The notes under the pieces were generated by a model, which worked only from the letters and a program-made list of their open reading frames with translations, did not search any database and had not been told where the DNA came from. The translations under genes and the position numbers were made by a program. A stretch of 31,403 nucleotides of DNA from a virus: the IMG/VR virus record IMGVR_UViG_3300027898_000030, positions 1 to 31,403 of that record. One strand, given 5' to 3'. Each line of letters opens with the position of its first letter. Position 1 is the first letter of the stretch. Below, piece by piece: positions 13,551 through 20,527 of this stretch.

Positions 13551-13976
13551 GCGCCATTCTGCCACAATATACATAGCAGTTGGAGCGTTAAAGTTGTAAA
13601 TGCTGGCACGCGTGCCAAGATATACATAGGTCTGTGCCATTTGAGCAGCTATGTGGACTGCTATATGAACGGGCCGCAAAGGCCCTATCCATCAACATAC
13701 AGAGCAAAACAGACTGGCTCTAAAGGCAATGTGGCTAATGGCCAGAAAAAAAACACACACAATTATAGAGGCACAAAAAATGAGTGCTGAATATAAGCGC
13801 GTGTGTATAGAGAAACAGATAGCCTCATACGTATATATTTATTTTAAGAGTTATATATATGTATGGTTGTCTGATAGAAAAGCCTTATGAATCAACACAC
13901 TGCGCTCACCAAGCTGGGTGGCTTATGGCTGGCGCAGCGTGCTGTAAACACTGGCATGTGCTCTGAGTCGTACCAA
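13551..13976. other. AT-rich intergenic region with repeats, possible origin or control region
   Basis: About 425 bases lack a convincing gene. Visible elements are a 14-bp perfect palindrome TGGCACGCGTGCCA (13604-13617), two copies of ATATACATAG (13567-13576 and 13620-13629), and a GGGCC/GGCCC hairpin near 13672. A run of A's is followed by a very AT-rich stretch (about 13741-13880). One short plus-strand frame (about 13780-13890, 36 codons, GAGG upstream) could exist but has no other support. Low melting energy beside palindromes would suit a replication origin or a control region. Confidence 0.4.
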
Positions 13977-14240
13977 TTACATGTTTACATAGCGAAACGA
14001 TACTGTAAACACTTTGCCTATGTACTTCTTGTGGATCACCTTGACGGGCTTGGGCAGTTCGTAGAGGTCTTCGCGGGCGCCGAAGGCGTTGGTGTAGCTG
14101 GCGTATGGGCGCGGCTCGTTGAGGGATAGCAGCTCGGCCAGTTCTGCGCGTGCCTTGGCGCGCTCGGCCAGTCCCATGTAGGCCAGCATGCCGGTGCGTT
14201 GGGTGTGCATCGTGGTGTAGCGGGTTGCGTTGTAGCTCAT
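13977..14240 (-). CDS. Hypothetical 87-aa protein
   Basis: The ATG at 14240 (MSYNATRYTTMHTQRTG) follows TGGAGAATGAC. The central helix is charged and Ala/Glu/Arg-rich (GLAERAKARAELAELLSL). The C-terminal part ends in a strand pair (KKYIGKVFTVSFRYVNM) with a likely basic face. Nothing is recognised. The first base after its stop borders the AT-rich gap, so this gene and the 303-aa gene are probably separate units, each preceded by a copy of the dispersed palindrome. Confidence 0.75.
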   Translation of the reverse strand: MSYNATRYTTMHTQRTGMLAYMGLAERAKARAELAELLSLNEPRPYASYTNAFGAREDLYELPKPVKVIHKKYIGKVFTVSFRYVNM

Positions 14241-14260
14241 GTCATTCTCCATTGGTGTTG

Positions 14261-14283
14261 CTAAGGGGACACTTGTCCCTTTA
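14261..14283. repeat. Dispersed GGGGACA/TGTCCC palindrome, copy 5
   Basis: The plus strand has CTAAGGGGACA, CT, then TGTCCCTTTAG. It lies 21 bases upstream of the start of the 87-aa gene. Confidence 0.65.
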
Positions 14284-14295
14284 GGATGCTGACGC

Positions 14296-14336
14296 ATCCG
14301 TGTATCACGCTGACTCGCGCCAACAGATACACGGAT
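14296..14336. repeat. 11-bp inverted repeat in a gene gap
   Basis: ATCCGTGTATC at 14296-14306 is repeated in perfect inversion as GATACACGGAT at 14326-14336, with a 19-base spacer. It lies between the 134-aa and 87-aa genes. No T-tract follows in either direction, so it is more likely a protein-binding site or an RNA structure than a simple terminator. Confidence 0.5.
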
Positions 14337-14408
14337 AGGAACAGCGCCAACCCCATCGCCTGCAACTTAACATAAGCACAGGCAACAGGGTTTACATAGC
14401 GTCTGTAC

Positions 14409-14813
14409 TTACTCGGCCTTGGCAGTAGCGATAGCAGCAGCGATCAACTTGCCTGCTTGCTCGTACGTGTTGCCCAGCTTCACCAGCTTGCGCGCCAGTG
14501 CCAGCATCTCGGCCGGCACTTCCAGTTCCTCGGCCTGCGCCTTGGACTTGCCCACGATGTCTGCCGTCAGACGCTGCAACGCCTTCTTGGCCGCCTCGAA
14601 CTTCTTGGCATTCACGTCGAAGGTCTTACCCTCACCGCGCTCCTTGTCAACCAGCGCCACGCCATAGAACGTCGCCACATAGGGCAGCAAGGTAGCGCGC
14701 ACCTCGGGGGACAATTGTCCCTTTAGTGCGCTGCGCAGCGCGTCGATCGAGACGCTATAGGCGCCAGCTGCGGTCAGGGCTGCGGATACATGGGATTGGA
14801 TAGATGCGTTCAT
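14409..14813 (-). CDS. Helical 134-aa protein, first gene of the left arm
   Basis: The ATG at 14813 (MNASIQSHVSAALTAAG) has GGAG eight bases upstream. The product is Ala/Lys-rich and almost fully helical (KKFEAAKKALQRLTADIVGK and ELEVPAEMLALARKLVKLG). It is the leftward gene closest to the divergent region, so probably expressed early. A copy of the dispersed palindrome (14705-14725) lies inside it in frame and codes for LKGQLSPE. No domain is recognised; it may be a small DNA-binding or host-interaction protein. Confidence 0.8.
   Translation of the reverse strand: MNASIQSHVSAALTAAGAYSVSIDALRSALKGQLSPEVRATLLPYVATFYGVALVDKERGEGKTFDVNAKKFEAAKKALQRLTADIVGKSKAQAEELEVPAEMLALARKLVKLGNTYEQAGKLIAAAIATAKAE
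14705..14725. repeat. Dispersed palindrome copy 6, inside a coding sequence
   Basis: CGGGGGACA, AT, then TGTCCCTTTAG lie within the 134-aa gene and are read as LKGQLSPE without disturbing the frame. The other five copies lie between genes. Confidence 0.6.
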
Positions 14814-14903
14814 GTCAGATACTCCACGGAACGGGTTGATGTAGTGCCGATCTAGTTCCATCAATCGACAGCCATAGTGTACCAATAGGGGTTCTTTTGA
14901 CCT

Positions 14904-14921
14904 GTTTACGAGCCCGTAAAC
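14904..14921. promoter_or_regulatory. 18-bp palindrome in the divergent region, candidate operator
   Basis: GTTTACGAGCCCGTAAAC has perfect 7-bp arms and a 4-base spacer and lies about 90 bases upstream of the first leftward gene. It could be the operator of the left-arm promoter. I could not identify a convincing -35/-10 pair beside it. Confidence 0.45.
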
Positions 14922-15013
14922 CGGCGTGGCTCGACCCCACTATCCCCCCACCCACCTAATTGCAGTGAACATGGGGGCTTGGGCTACAACACTGTTCCTC
15001 ACCCGCTCCCACC

Positions 15014-15040
15014 ACTTTCCGTGAGATTCGTTGCAGCGAA
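15014..15040 (+). repeat. 27-bp direct repeat, copy 1
   Basis: It begins ACTTTCCGTGAGATTCG and ends in TTGCAGCGAA. The last 14 bases (TTCGTTGCAGCGAA) form a near-palindrome centred on TGCA. A second identical copy starts 49 bases downstream. The pair lies about 200 bases upstream of the small terminase gene. Confidence 0.85.
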
Positions 15041-15062
15041 TTCAATAGAATCCGGCCAGAGA

Positions 15063-15089
15063 ACTTTCCGTGAGATTCGTTGCAGCGAA
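15063..15089 (+). repeat. 27-bp direct repeat, copy 2
   Basis: Identical over 27 bases to the copy at 15014-15040, with a 49-base period, close to five helical turns. Both copies would therefore face nearly the same side of the DNA. Confidence 0.85.
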
Positions 15090-15131
15090 ACACCCCCGGC
15101 ATCGAAAATGCTGCACTGCACCAAAAAATTA

Positions 15132-15158
15132 TAAAAAAAAGGCCCCAAAAAGGGGCCT
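15132..15158 (-). terminator. Hairpin terminator facing the left arm
   Basis: On the minus strand a GGCCCC/GGGGCC stem with a TTTTT loop is followed by an eight-base T run, a canonical intrinsic terminator. In the plus direction the stem is followed by TAAGTACC and would not terminate. No minus-strand gene is visible to its right, so it probably stops antisense transcription from the late arm before it enters the left arm. Confidence 0.8.
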
Positions 15159-15192
15159 AAGTACCGGGAGCAACCCGATCAAGGGAGACGAC

Positions 15193-15246
15193 ATGAAACA
15201 ACTGCCGTTGCTGCGACAGTGCGCAAAGTATATCATCGGGCCATGA
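15193..15246 (+). CDS. 17-codon leader ORF coupled to terS
   Basis: AAGGGAG lies five bases before the ATG at 15193. The frame codes MKQLPLLRQCAKYIIGP and stops in a TGA that overlaps the ATG of the small terminase gene (ATGA). The small terminase start has no good SD of its own, so ribosomes would reach it through this leader. It could instead be a true micro-gene. A weak sigma70-like pair (TTGCTG, 17 bases, TATCAT at 15231-15236) lies inside it. Confidence 0.5.
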   Translation: MKQLPLLRQCAKYIIGP

Positions 15247-15833
15247 CGCCGCACATCCTCGCCCACTTGGAAGCGCTAGACCCCGCACAGTTCGTGTCGC
15301 TGGAAGACGCCGACGCGTTCCAGACCATTGGCGCGCAAGCCGCAACCGCGCAGGAAATCCTGATGCAGATGGGCAGCCCCGAGCACGTGCTGCGCGCAGA
15401 CCAAGCCCAGCAGGTACGTGACACTTTCGGCGCCATCCTGTCCCCCGCGCTCAATGACGTAGACAAGAAGGCCGCGGTCCTGAGTCTGCGCGCGCCCCAA
15501 GCGGTACGGCACTTGACGGGCATGCTTTCTGCTTTTGACTGGGCGTACGTTGAGCACGTCAACGAGTTGCGTGGATACGTTGTGGCGAAGCTGCTGGAAG
15601 AGACCAAGCACCCCGACGCGAAAATCCGGCTGCGCGCGCTGGAGCAGTTGGGCAAGGTCACCGAGGTGGGCGTGTTTACCGAACGCATCGAGGTCAAGAA
15701 GACCGAGATTTCAGACGCGGAGATCGACGCGAAGATCAAGGAGAAGATCAACCGGTTCATGGGCGTGATCGACGTGGCGGACGTCTCCGACGCGCCGGTA
15801 CTGGAAAGTCAGTCCTCCAATGCAGCTGGATAA
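15243..15833 (+). CDS. terS: Terminase small subunit (probable)
   Basis: This 196-aa helical protein directly precedes the large terminase gene and overlaps it by 14 bases. The stretch LRGYVVAKLLEETKHPDAKI followed by RALEQLGKVTEVGVFTER and a charged C-terminal helix is a pattern I associate with small terminase subunits. The family recognises the packaging site and regulates the large subunit. I chose the ATG at 15243 because it overlaps the leader stop; a GTG at 15219 would add eight residues. Its binding sites may be the 27-bp repeats upstream. Confidence 0.75.
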   Translation: MTPHILAHLEALDPAQFVSLEDADAFQTIGAQAATAQEILMQMGSPEHVLRADQAQQVRDTFGAILSPALNDVDKKAAVLSLRAPQAVRHLTGMLSAFDWAYVEHVNELRGYVVAKLLEETKHPDAKIRLRALEQLGKVTEVGVFTERIEVKKTEISDAEIDAKIKEKINRFMGVIDVADVSDAPVLESQSSNAAG

Positions 15834-17361
15834 GCTGACCTCGCTCACGCGTGTCGAGCTGCAAGCGCTGACTGCGGCGCTGCCCTCCATGTCGCTCAAG
15901 GAGAAGATTGAGCTGATGGAGATGCTGGAGAAGCGCGAGCGGCGCGCGCGCCTGCAGGTGGCCGAGCAGAGCATGCTGGGGTTTGCCACCGCCGTGTACC
16001 CGGGGTTCAAGATCGGCCCGCACCACCGCAAGCTGGCCAAGGTGTTCACCGACGTAGTCGAGGGGCGCAAGAAGCGCGTGATCATCAACATCGCGCCACG
16101 TATGGGCAAGTCCGAGTTTTCGTCGTACCTGTTCCCGTCGTACTTCTTGGGCAAGTTCCCGGAGAAGAAAATCATCATGGGCACGCACACGGCGGGCCTG
16201 TCCGAAGACTTCGGTCGTCGGGTACGTAACTTGCTTGGATCAGAGGAGTACCATGAAATCTTCCCGAAAACGCTGGTTGCGGATGACCAAAAGGCGGCGG
16301 GCAAATGGTCTACGTCTGCGGGCGGCCAGTACTACGCGGCGGGCGTCGGTGGCGCTCTGGCGGGCCGCGGAGCTGATCTTTTTGTCATTGACGACCCCCA
16401 TTCTGAGCAGGACGTAAAGATCAACAGCCGCCTTGCGTTCGACACGGCGTGGAGCTGGTTCCAGACGGGTCCGCTGCAGCGCCTGATGCCCGGCGGAGCG
16501 ATCATCGTCATCATGACGCGCTGGGGGTTGCTGGACCTGACCGGGCGGTTGATCGACTACCAGATCAGGAACCCCGACAGCCCGCCGTGGGAGATCGTGG
16601 AGCTGCCGGCCATCCTCAACGAGGGCGAGGAGACGGAGAAGAGCCTGTGGCCCGAGCAGTGGCCGCTGGAGACGCTCAAAAGCACCAAGGCCTCCATGGA
16701 CCCGCGATACTGGAACGCCCAGTACATGCAGCAGCCCACCGCGGACGTCTCGGCCATCATCAGCCGCAAGAACTGGCGCATATGGGAGAAGGACGAGCCG
16801 CCCAAGTGCGATATAATCGTACAGACTTGGGACACGGCGTTTGAAGCGAGCACGTCAGCCGACTTTTCTGCCTGCACTACGTGGGGCGTGTGGTACAACG
16901 AAGAAGACGGAAATACTCCGCATGCAATTTTGCTTGATGCGTTCAAAGATCGCATGCAGTTTCCAGAGTTGAAAGCGGTTGCCTACAAGCAGTACAAAGA
17001 ATGGGAACCGGACGTACTGATTGTGGAAAAAAAGGCTTCGGGCGCCCCGCTCATTTACGAGTTAAGAGCCATGGGCGTGCCGGTGCAGGAATTTACGCCC
17101 AGTCGTGGAAATGATAAGGTTGTGCGGCTAAATGCGGTGTCTGATGTTTTTGCATCCGGCAGGGTGTGGGTACCTGATCGCCGTTGGGCGCGCGAGGTGG
17201 TTGAAGAAGTAGCCAGTTTTCCTGTAGGGGCGAACGATGACTACGTGGACTGTGTGTCGATGGCACTTTTGCGCATGCGTCAAGGAGGGCTTGTCGGCAG
17301 CGAAAAAGATGAAAAAGACGAGCCTGCTTTATTTCGTAGGAGAGCACGTGCATATTACTAG
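15820..17361 (+). CDS. terL: Terminase large subunit
   Basis: The 513-aa packaging motor has an N-terminal ATPase with a Walker A-like APRMGKSE (92-99), Walker B LFVIDDPHSE (187-196) and coupling motif MTRW (232-235). Its C-terminal RNase H-like nuclease has TWDTAFE with D338, VEKKASG with E403 and GANDDYVDCVSMAL with D474/D477. It translocates DNA into the prohead and cuts it. Codon usage is uniformly GC-ending up to about residue 330 and mixed afterwards, breaking exactly at the ATPase/nuclease junction. The last 14 bases overlap the HNH gene. Confidence 0.96.
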   Translation: MQLDKLTSLTRVELQALTAALPSMSLKEKIELMEMLEKRERRARLQVAEQSMLGFATAVYPGFKIGPHHRKLAKVFTDVVEGRKKRVIINIAPRMGKSEFSSYLFPSYFLGKFPEKKIIMGTHTAGLSEDFGRRVRNLLGSEEYHEIFPKTLVADDQKAAGKWSTSAGGQYYAAGVGGALAGRGADLFVIDDPHSEQDVKINSRLAFDTAWSWFQTGPLQRLMPGGAIIVIMTRWGLLDLTGRLIDYQIRNPDSPPWEIVELPAILNEGEETEKSLWPEQWPLETLKSTKASMDPRYWNAQYMQQPTADVSAIISRKNWRIWEKDEPPKCDIIVQTWDTAFEASTSADFSACTTWGVWYNEEDGNTPHAILLDAFKDRMQFPELKAVAYKQYKEWEPDVLIVEKKASGAPLIYELRAMGVPVQEFTPSRGNDKVVRLNAVSDVFASGRVWVPDRRWAREVVEEVASFPVGANDDYVDCVSMALLRMRQGGLVGSEKDEKDEPALFRRRARAYY

Positions 17362-17911
17362 CTGGACAAATGCAAAAGCGCAAGGGCTAAAACAATACTT
17401 TACGGGCATTCCCTGTAAAGCGGGACACGTGGCTGCGCGAGACGTGTCCGACCGTTCTTGCTACCTTTGCAAATTGCAAAAAGCTGCAGCGTGGAAGCAC
17501 CAAAACGCAGAAAAGCACGCCGCCGCTAACCGTGCGTGGGCAGAACGCAACAATAAGAACGTGCGACGCACGCAGTTGAAAGTTCGAGCTAAAGACCCCC
17601 GCGGTTATTGGGCATCGAGCACTTTCCAAAACGCACGTAAGCGCGCATTGCGCAAAGGGGTGCCGTTTAGCATAACCCGGCAGGACCTGTTGGACGCACT
17701 TACAGATAAATGCCCGGTTTTTGGCACAGTGTTCGATTTCATTGGGGCGGGGCGCATAACACCCGAAAGTCCGTCACTAGACAGAGCGCGTCCAGAATTG
17801 GGATACGTGCGCGACAATATTGCGATAATCTCCATGAAAGCCAATGCGATAAAACAAAACGCTACTTGGGAACAAGTGCGGGCAGTGGCAGACTGGATGC
17901 AGAACCGTTAA
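17348..17911 (+). CDS. HNH-type homing endonuclease between terL and portal
   Basis: I start at GTG 17348 (MHITSWTNAKAQG), with AGGAG six bases upstream, inside the end of terL. The 187-aa protein has an N-terminal zinc module YFTGIPCKAGH...C-x-x-C (residues about 17-42) and a basic middle. Its C-terminal core is PSLDRARPELGYVRDNIAII with SMKANAIKQNAT, typical of one HNH/endonuclease VII-like phage group. Free-standing HNH genes next to terL are frequent and spread by copying themselves and flanking DNA. Codon use is poorer in GC than portal and matches the 3' part of terL. Confidence 0.82.
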   Translation: MHITSWTNAKAQGLKQYFTGIPCKAGHVAARDVSDRSCYLCKLQKAAAWKHQNAEKHAAANRAWAERNNKNVRRTQLKVRAKDPRGYWASSTFQNARKRALRKGVPFSITRQDLLDALTDKCPVFGTVFDFIGAGRITPESPSLDRARPELGYVRDNIAIISMKANAIKQNATWEQVRAVADWMQNR

Positions 17912-17920
17912 GGATTTTCC

Positions 17921-20527
17921 ATGGCCGCAAACTCATTTGACAAGTCCCTGACAGCCGCCCCCGAAGGCATCGCCAATCTGGCCAACGTCGAGGACCCGGT
18001 GGAGATCGAGATTGAGATACAGGCCGACCCGGGCGACTCGGAGTTCGGGGACAGTGACTTCGGCGACAGCGAGATGGGCGAGGAGAACTCCCCAGCGTTT
18101 GACGCCAATCTGGTCGAGACGCTGGACGCCGGCGTGGTAGCGGGCATCCTGAGCGACCTTGACAGCGACATCGAGAACGACAAGAACTCGCGCCGCGACT
18201 GGGAGAAGGCTTACAAGGAAGGTCTCAAGCTCTTGGGCCTGCAGTACGAGGAGCGCACCCAGCCGTGGGATGGCGCCTGCGGGGTGTTCCACCCGATGAT
18301 CACCGAGGCCGTGGTGCGGTTCCAGTCCGAGACCATCACCGAGATGTTCCCCGCCGCCGGGCCGGTGCGCACCAAGATACTGGGCGAGGAGACGCCGGAC
18401 AAGAAGGCGGCCGCGCAGCGCGTCGAGGATGATATGAACTACGAGCTGACGGAGGTCATGCGCGAGTTCCGGCCAGAGCAGGAGCGCATGCTCTGGAGCC
18501 TGCCGGCGACGGGCTCGACGTTCAAAAAGGTTTACTTCGACCCCAGCATCAACCGCCAAGTCTCCACGTTCATTCCGGCCGAGGACATGATCCTGCCCTA
18601 CGGCACGACCGATATGGACACCTGCCACCGCGCGACCCACGAGATGCGCAAGGTGCCCAACGAGATCAAGAAGCTCCAGCGCGCGGGGTTTTACTCCGAC
18701 ATCCTGCTGCACGACCCGGTGCACGAGTCCGACGAGATCAAGAGCGCCAAGGACAAGGAGACCGGGTTTACCGACCTCAACGACGAGCGTATGATCATCC
18801 GCGAGTGCCACGTGGACCTGTACATCCCCGGCGCGGAGGATGATGAGGACGAGGACCAGATCGCGCTGCCATACGTGGTGACGTACATCAAGGGCACGAA
18901 CCAGTGTCTGGCGATCCGGCGCAACTGGCTGGAGGGCGACAAGTTCAAGCTCAAGCGCCAGCACTTCGTGCACTACCAGTACATCCCGGGCTTCGGCGCT
19001 TACGGCTTCGGGCTGTTCCACCTCATTGGCGGCTACGCCAAGTCCTCCACCTCCATCCTGCGCCAGCTCATTGACGCCGGCACCCTCTCCAATCTGCCCG
19101 GCGGACTCAAGTCCCGAGGCCTGCGGATCAAGGGAGATGACACCCCCATCGCCCCGGGCGAGTTCCGCGACGTAGACATCGGCTCCGGCGCGCTCAAGGA
19201 CAACATCCTGCCGCTGCCCTACAAGGAGCCCAGCCAAGTCCTGCACGCGCTGCTGCAAGGGCTGGTCGAGGAAGGCCGGCGCTTCGCCTCTACCGCCGAT
19301 TTGAAGATCAGCGACATGAGCGCGCAGGCGCCGGTGGGCACCACGCTGGCCATCCTAGAGCGCCAGCTCAAAGTGCTGACGGCCGTGCAGTCGCGCCTGC
19401 ACTACACATTCAAGCAGGAGCTGGGCCTGCTGGCGGGGATCATCCGCGACTACACCGACGACGACTACGACTACACCCCGACCAAGGGCAGCCGCAGCGC
19501 CAAGAAGGCCGACTACGACTGCTGCGACATTATCCCGGTGAGCGACCCCAACGCGGCCACCATGAGCCAGCGCGTCGTCCAGTACCAAGCCGTCATCCAG
19601 ATGGCCCAGATGGCGCCGGACATTTACAACCTGCCGCAGCTGCACCGCTCCATGCTGGACGTGCTGGGGGTGAAGAACGCCGACAAGCTCGTCCCGCTGC
19701 CCGAGGACATGAAGCCGATTGACCCGGTGACGGAGAACATGTGCCTGCTGCGCGGCGAGCCCGTGCGCGCGTGGGCGTACCAAGACCACAAGTCGCACAT
19801 CATGGTCCACCAGATGATGATGCAGGACCCAACCATCGCGCAGGCCATGGGGCAGAACCCCAAGGCACAGATGATCATGGGCGCGCTGCAGGCGCACATC
19901 GCCGAGCACACCGGGTATATGTACCGTCGCCAGATCGAAGCGCAGCTGGGCATGGCCCTGCCGCCCGAGGACAAGGAGCTGCCGCCGCAGATCGAGATGG
20001 CGCTCTCGGGCATGATGGCGCAGGCCGCACAGCAGAACCTGCAGCTCAACCAGCAGCAGGCTGCGCAAGCCGCCGCGATGGGTCAGGCCAAGGACCCGTT
20101 GGTGCAGATTCAGCAGCAGGAGCTGGGACTCAAACAGCAAGACCTGATGTTGAAGCAGCAAAAAATTGCCGCCGACATTCAGAACGCCAAAGACAAGCTG
20201 CAGCTCGATGCGCAGAAACTGCAGGTGCACGCCGCCGAGAAAAACGACGCGCTACACTTAAAGGAGCAGACTAGCGTTGCTGAGCTTAGTTTGCAGCGCC
20301 AACAGATGACGCTCGACGCCCACAAGGACAACGAGGACCAGAACATCAAGGAGCGCGCCACAGGCATGCAGGTGGGCGCGGACTTGCACAAGAACAAGAT
20401 GCAGCAGGCGTTCCAAGCTCGCCAAAACGCGTTGCAGCATGAGAAAGAAGCTCGGCAGACCGCGTTGCAGCACGCGCAAACCGCACAAACTGCGTCGGAC
20501 GCCGGCGCGCAGGAGATACCTGAATGA
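17921..20527 (+). CDS. Portal protein
   Basis: The 868-aa protein follows the terminase block and precedes the scaffold and capsid genes, the standard portal position. AAGGA lies before the ATG. Residues about 65-160 (RRDWEKAYKEGLKLLGLQYE, with WDGACGVFHPMITEAVVRFQ further on) and 320-480 match large podovirus portals. About residues 660-868 are an Ala/Gln/Lys-rich helical extension (for example QIQQQELGLKQQDLMLKQQK), probably a coiled coil forming a barrel inside the capsid as in P22. The dodecamer forms the DNA entry vertex and docks the terminase and adaptors. Confidence 0.88.
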   Translation: MAANSFDKSLTAAPEGIANLANVEDPVEIEIEIQADPGDSEFGDSDFGDSEMGEENSPAFDANLVETLDAGVVAGILSDLDSDIENDKNSRRDWEKAYKEGLKLLGLQYEERTQPWDGACGVFHPMITEAVVRFQSETITEMFPAAGPVRTKILGEETPDKKAAAQRVEDDMNYELTEVMREFRPEQERMLWSLPATGSTFKKVYFDPSINRQVSTFIPAEDMILPYGTTDMDTCHRATHEMRKVPNEIKKLQRAGFYSDILLHDPVHESDEIKSAKDKETGFTDLNDERMIIRECHVDLYIPGAEDDEDEDQIALPYVVTYIKGTNQCLAIRRNWLEGDKFKLKRQHFVHYQYIPGFGAYGFGLFHLIGGYAKSSTSILRQLIDAGTLSNLPGGLKSRGLRIKGDDTPIAPGEFRDVDIGSGALKDNILPLPYKEPSQVLHALLQGLVEEGRRFASTADLKISDMSAQAPVGTTLAILERQLKVLTAVQSRLHYTFKQELGLLAGIIRDYTDDDYDYTPTKGSRSAKKADYDCCDIIPVSDPNAATMSQRVVQYQAVIQMAQMAPDIYNLPQLHRSMLDVLGVKNADKLVPLPEDMKPIDPVTENMCLLRGEPVRAWAYQDHKSHIMVHQMMMQDPTIAQAMGQNPKAQMIMGALQAHIAEHTGYMYRRQIEAQLGMALPPEDKELPPQIEMALSGMMAQAAQQNLQLNQQQAAQAAAMGQAKDPLVQIQQQELGLKQQDLMLKQQKIAADIQNAKDKLQLDAQKLQVHAAEKNDALHLKEQTSVAELSLQRQQMTLDAHKDNEDQNIKERATGMQVGADLHKNKMQQAFQARQNALQHEKEARQTALQHAQTAQTASDAGAQEIPE

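Larger units (their letters stand above)
14922..15192. other. Divergent control region without genes
   Basis: This gap separates the leftward and rightward arms. It holds a C-rich stretch (14935-14955), the two 27-bp direct repeats and the A-tract hairpin, listed separately. I see no gene in it on either strand. By position it should contain the left-arm promoter and perhaps the terminase recognition site. Confidence 0.5.

Noticed and set aside
13725-13750. TGGC/GGCCA hairpin next to an A-tract as a terminator
   Set aside because: On the minus strand the T-tract comes before the stem, and on the plus strand the stem is followed by A's, so it fits neither direction.
7915-14283. LexA boxes or standard terminators for the same palindromes
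   Set aside because: They do not match CTGT-N8-ACAG, and no T-tract follows the stems in either direction.
7915-14725. CRISPR array made of the GGGGACA/TGTCCC repeats
   Set aside because: Spacing is irregular (0.3 to 2.8 kb), genes lie between copies and there are no uniform spacers or cas genes.
17933-19258. Minus-strand open frame of 441 codons inside portal
   Set aside because: Antisense to a gene with clear portal context; composition is typical of reversed GC-rich codons.
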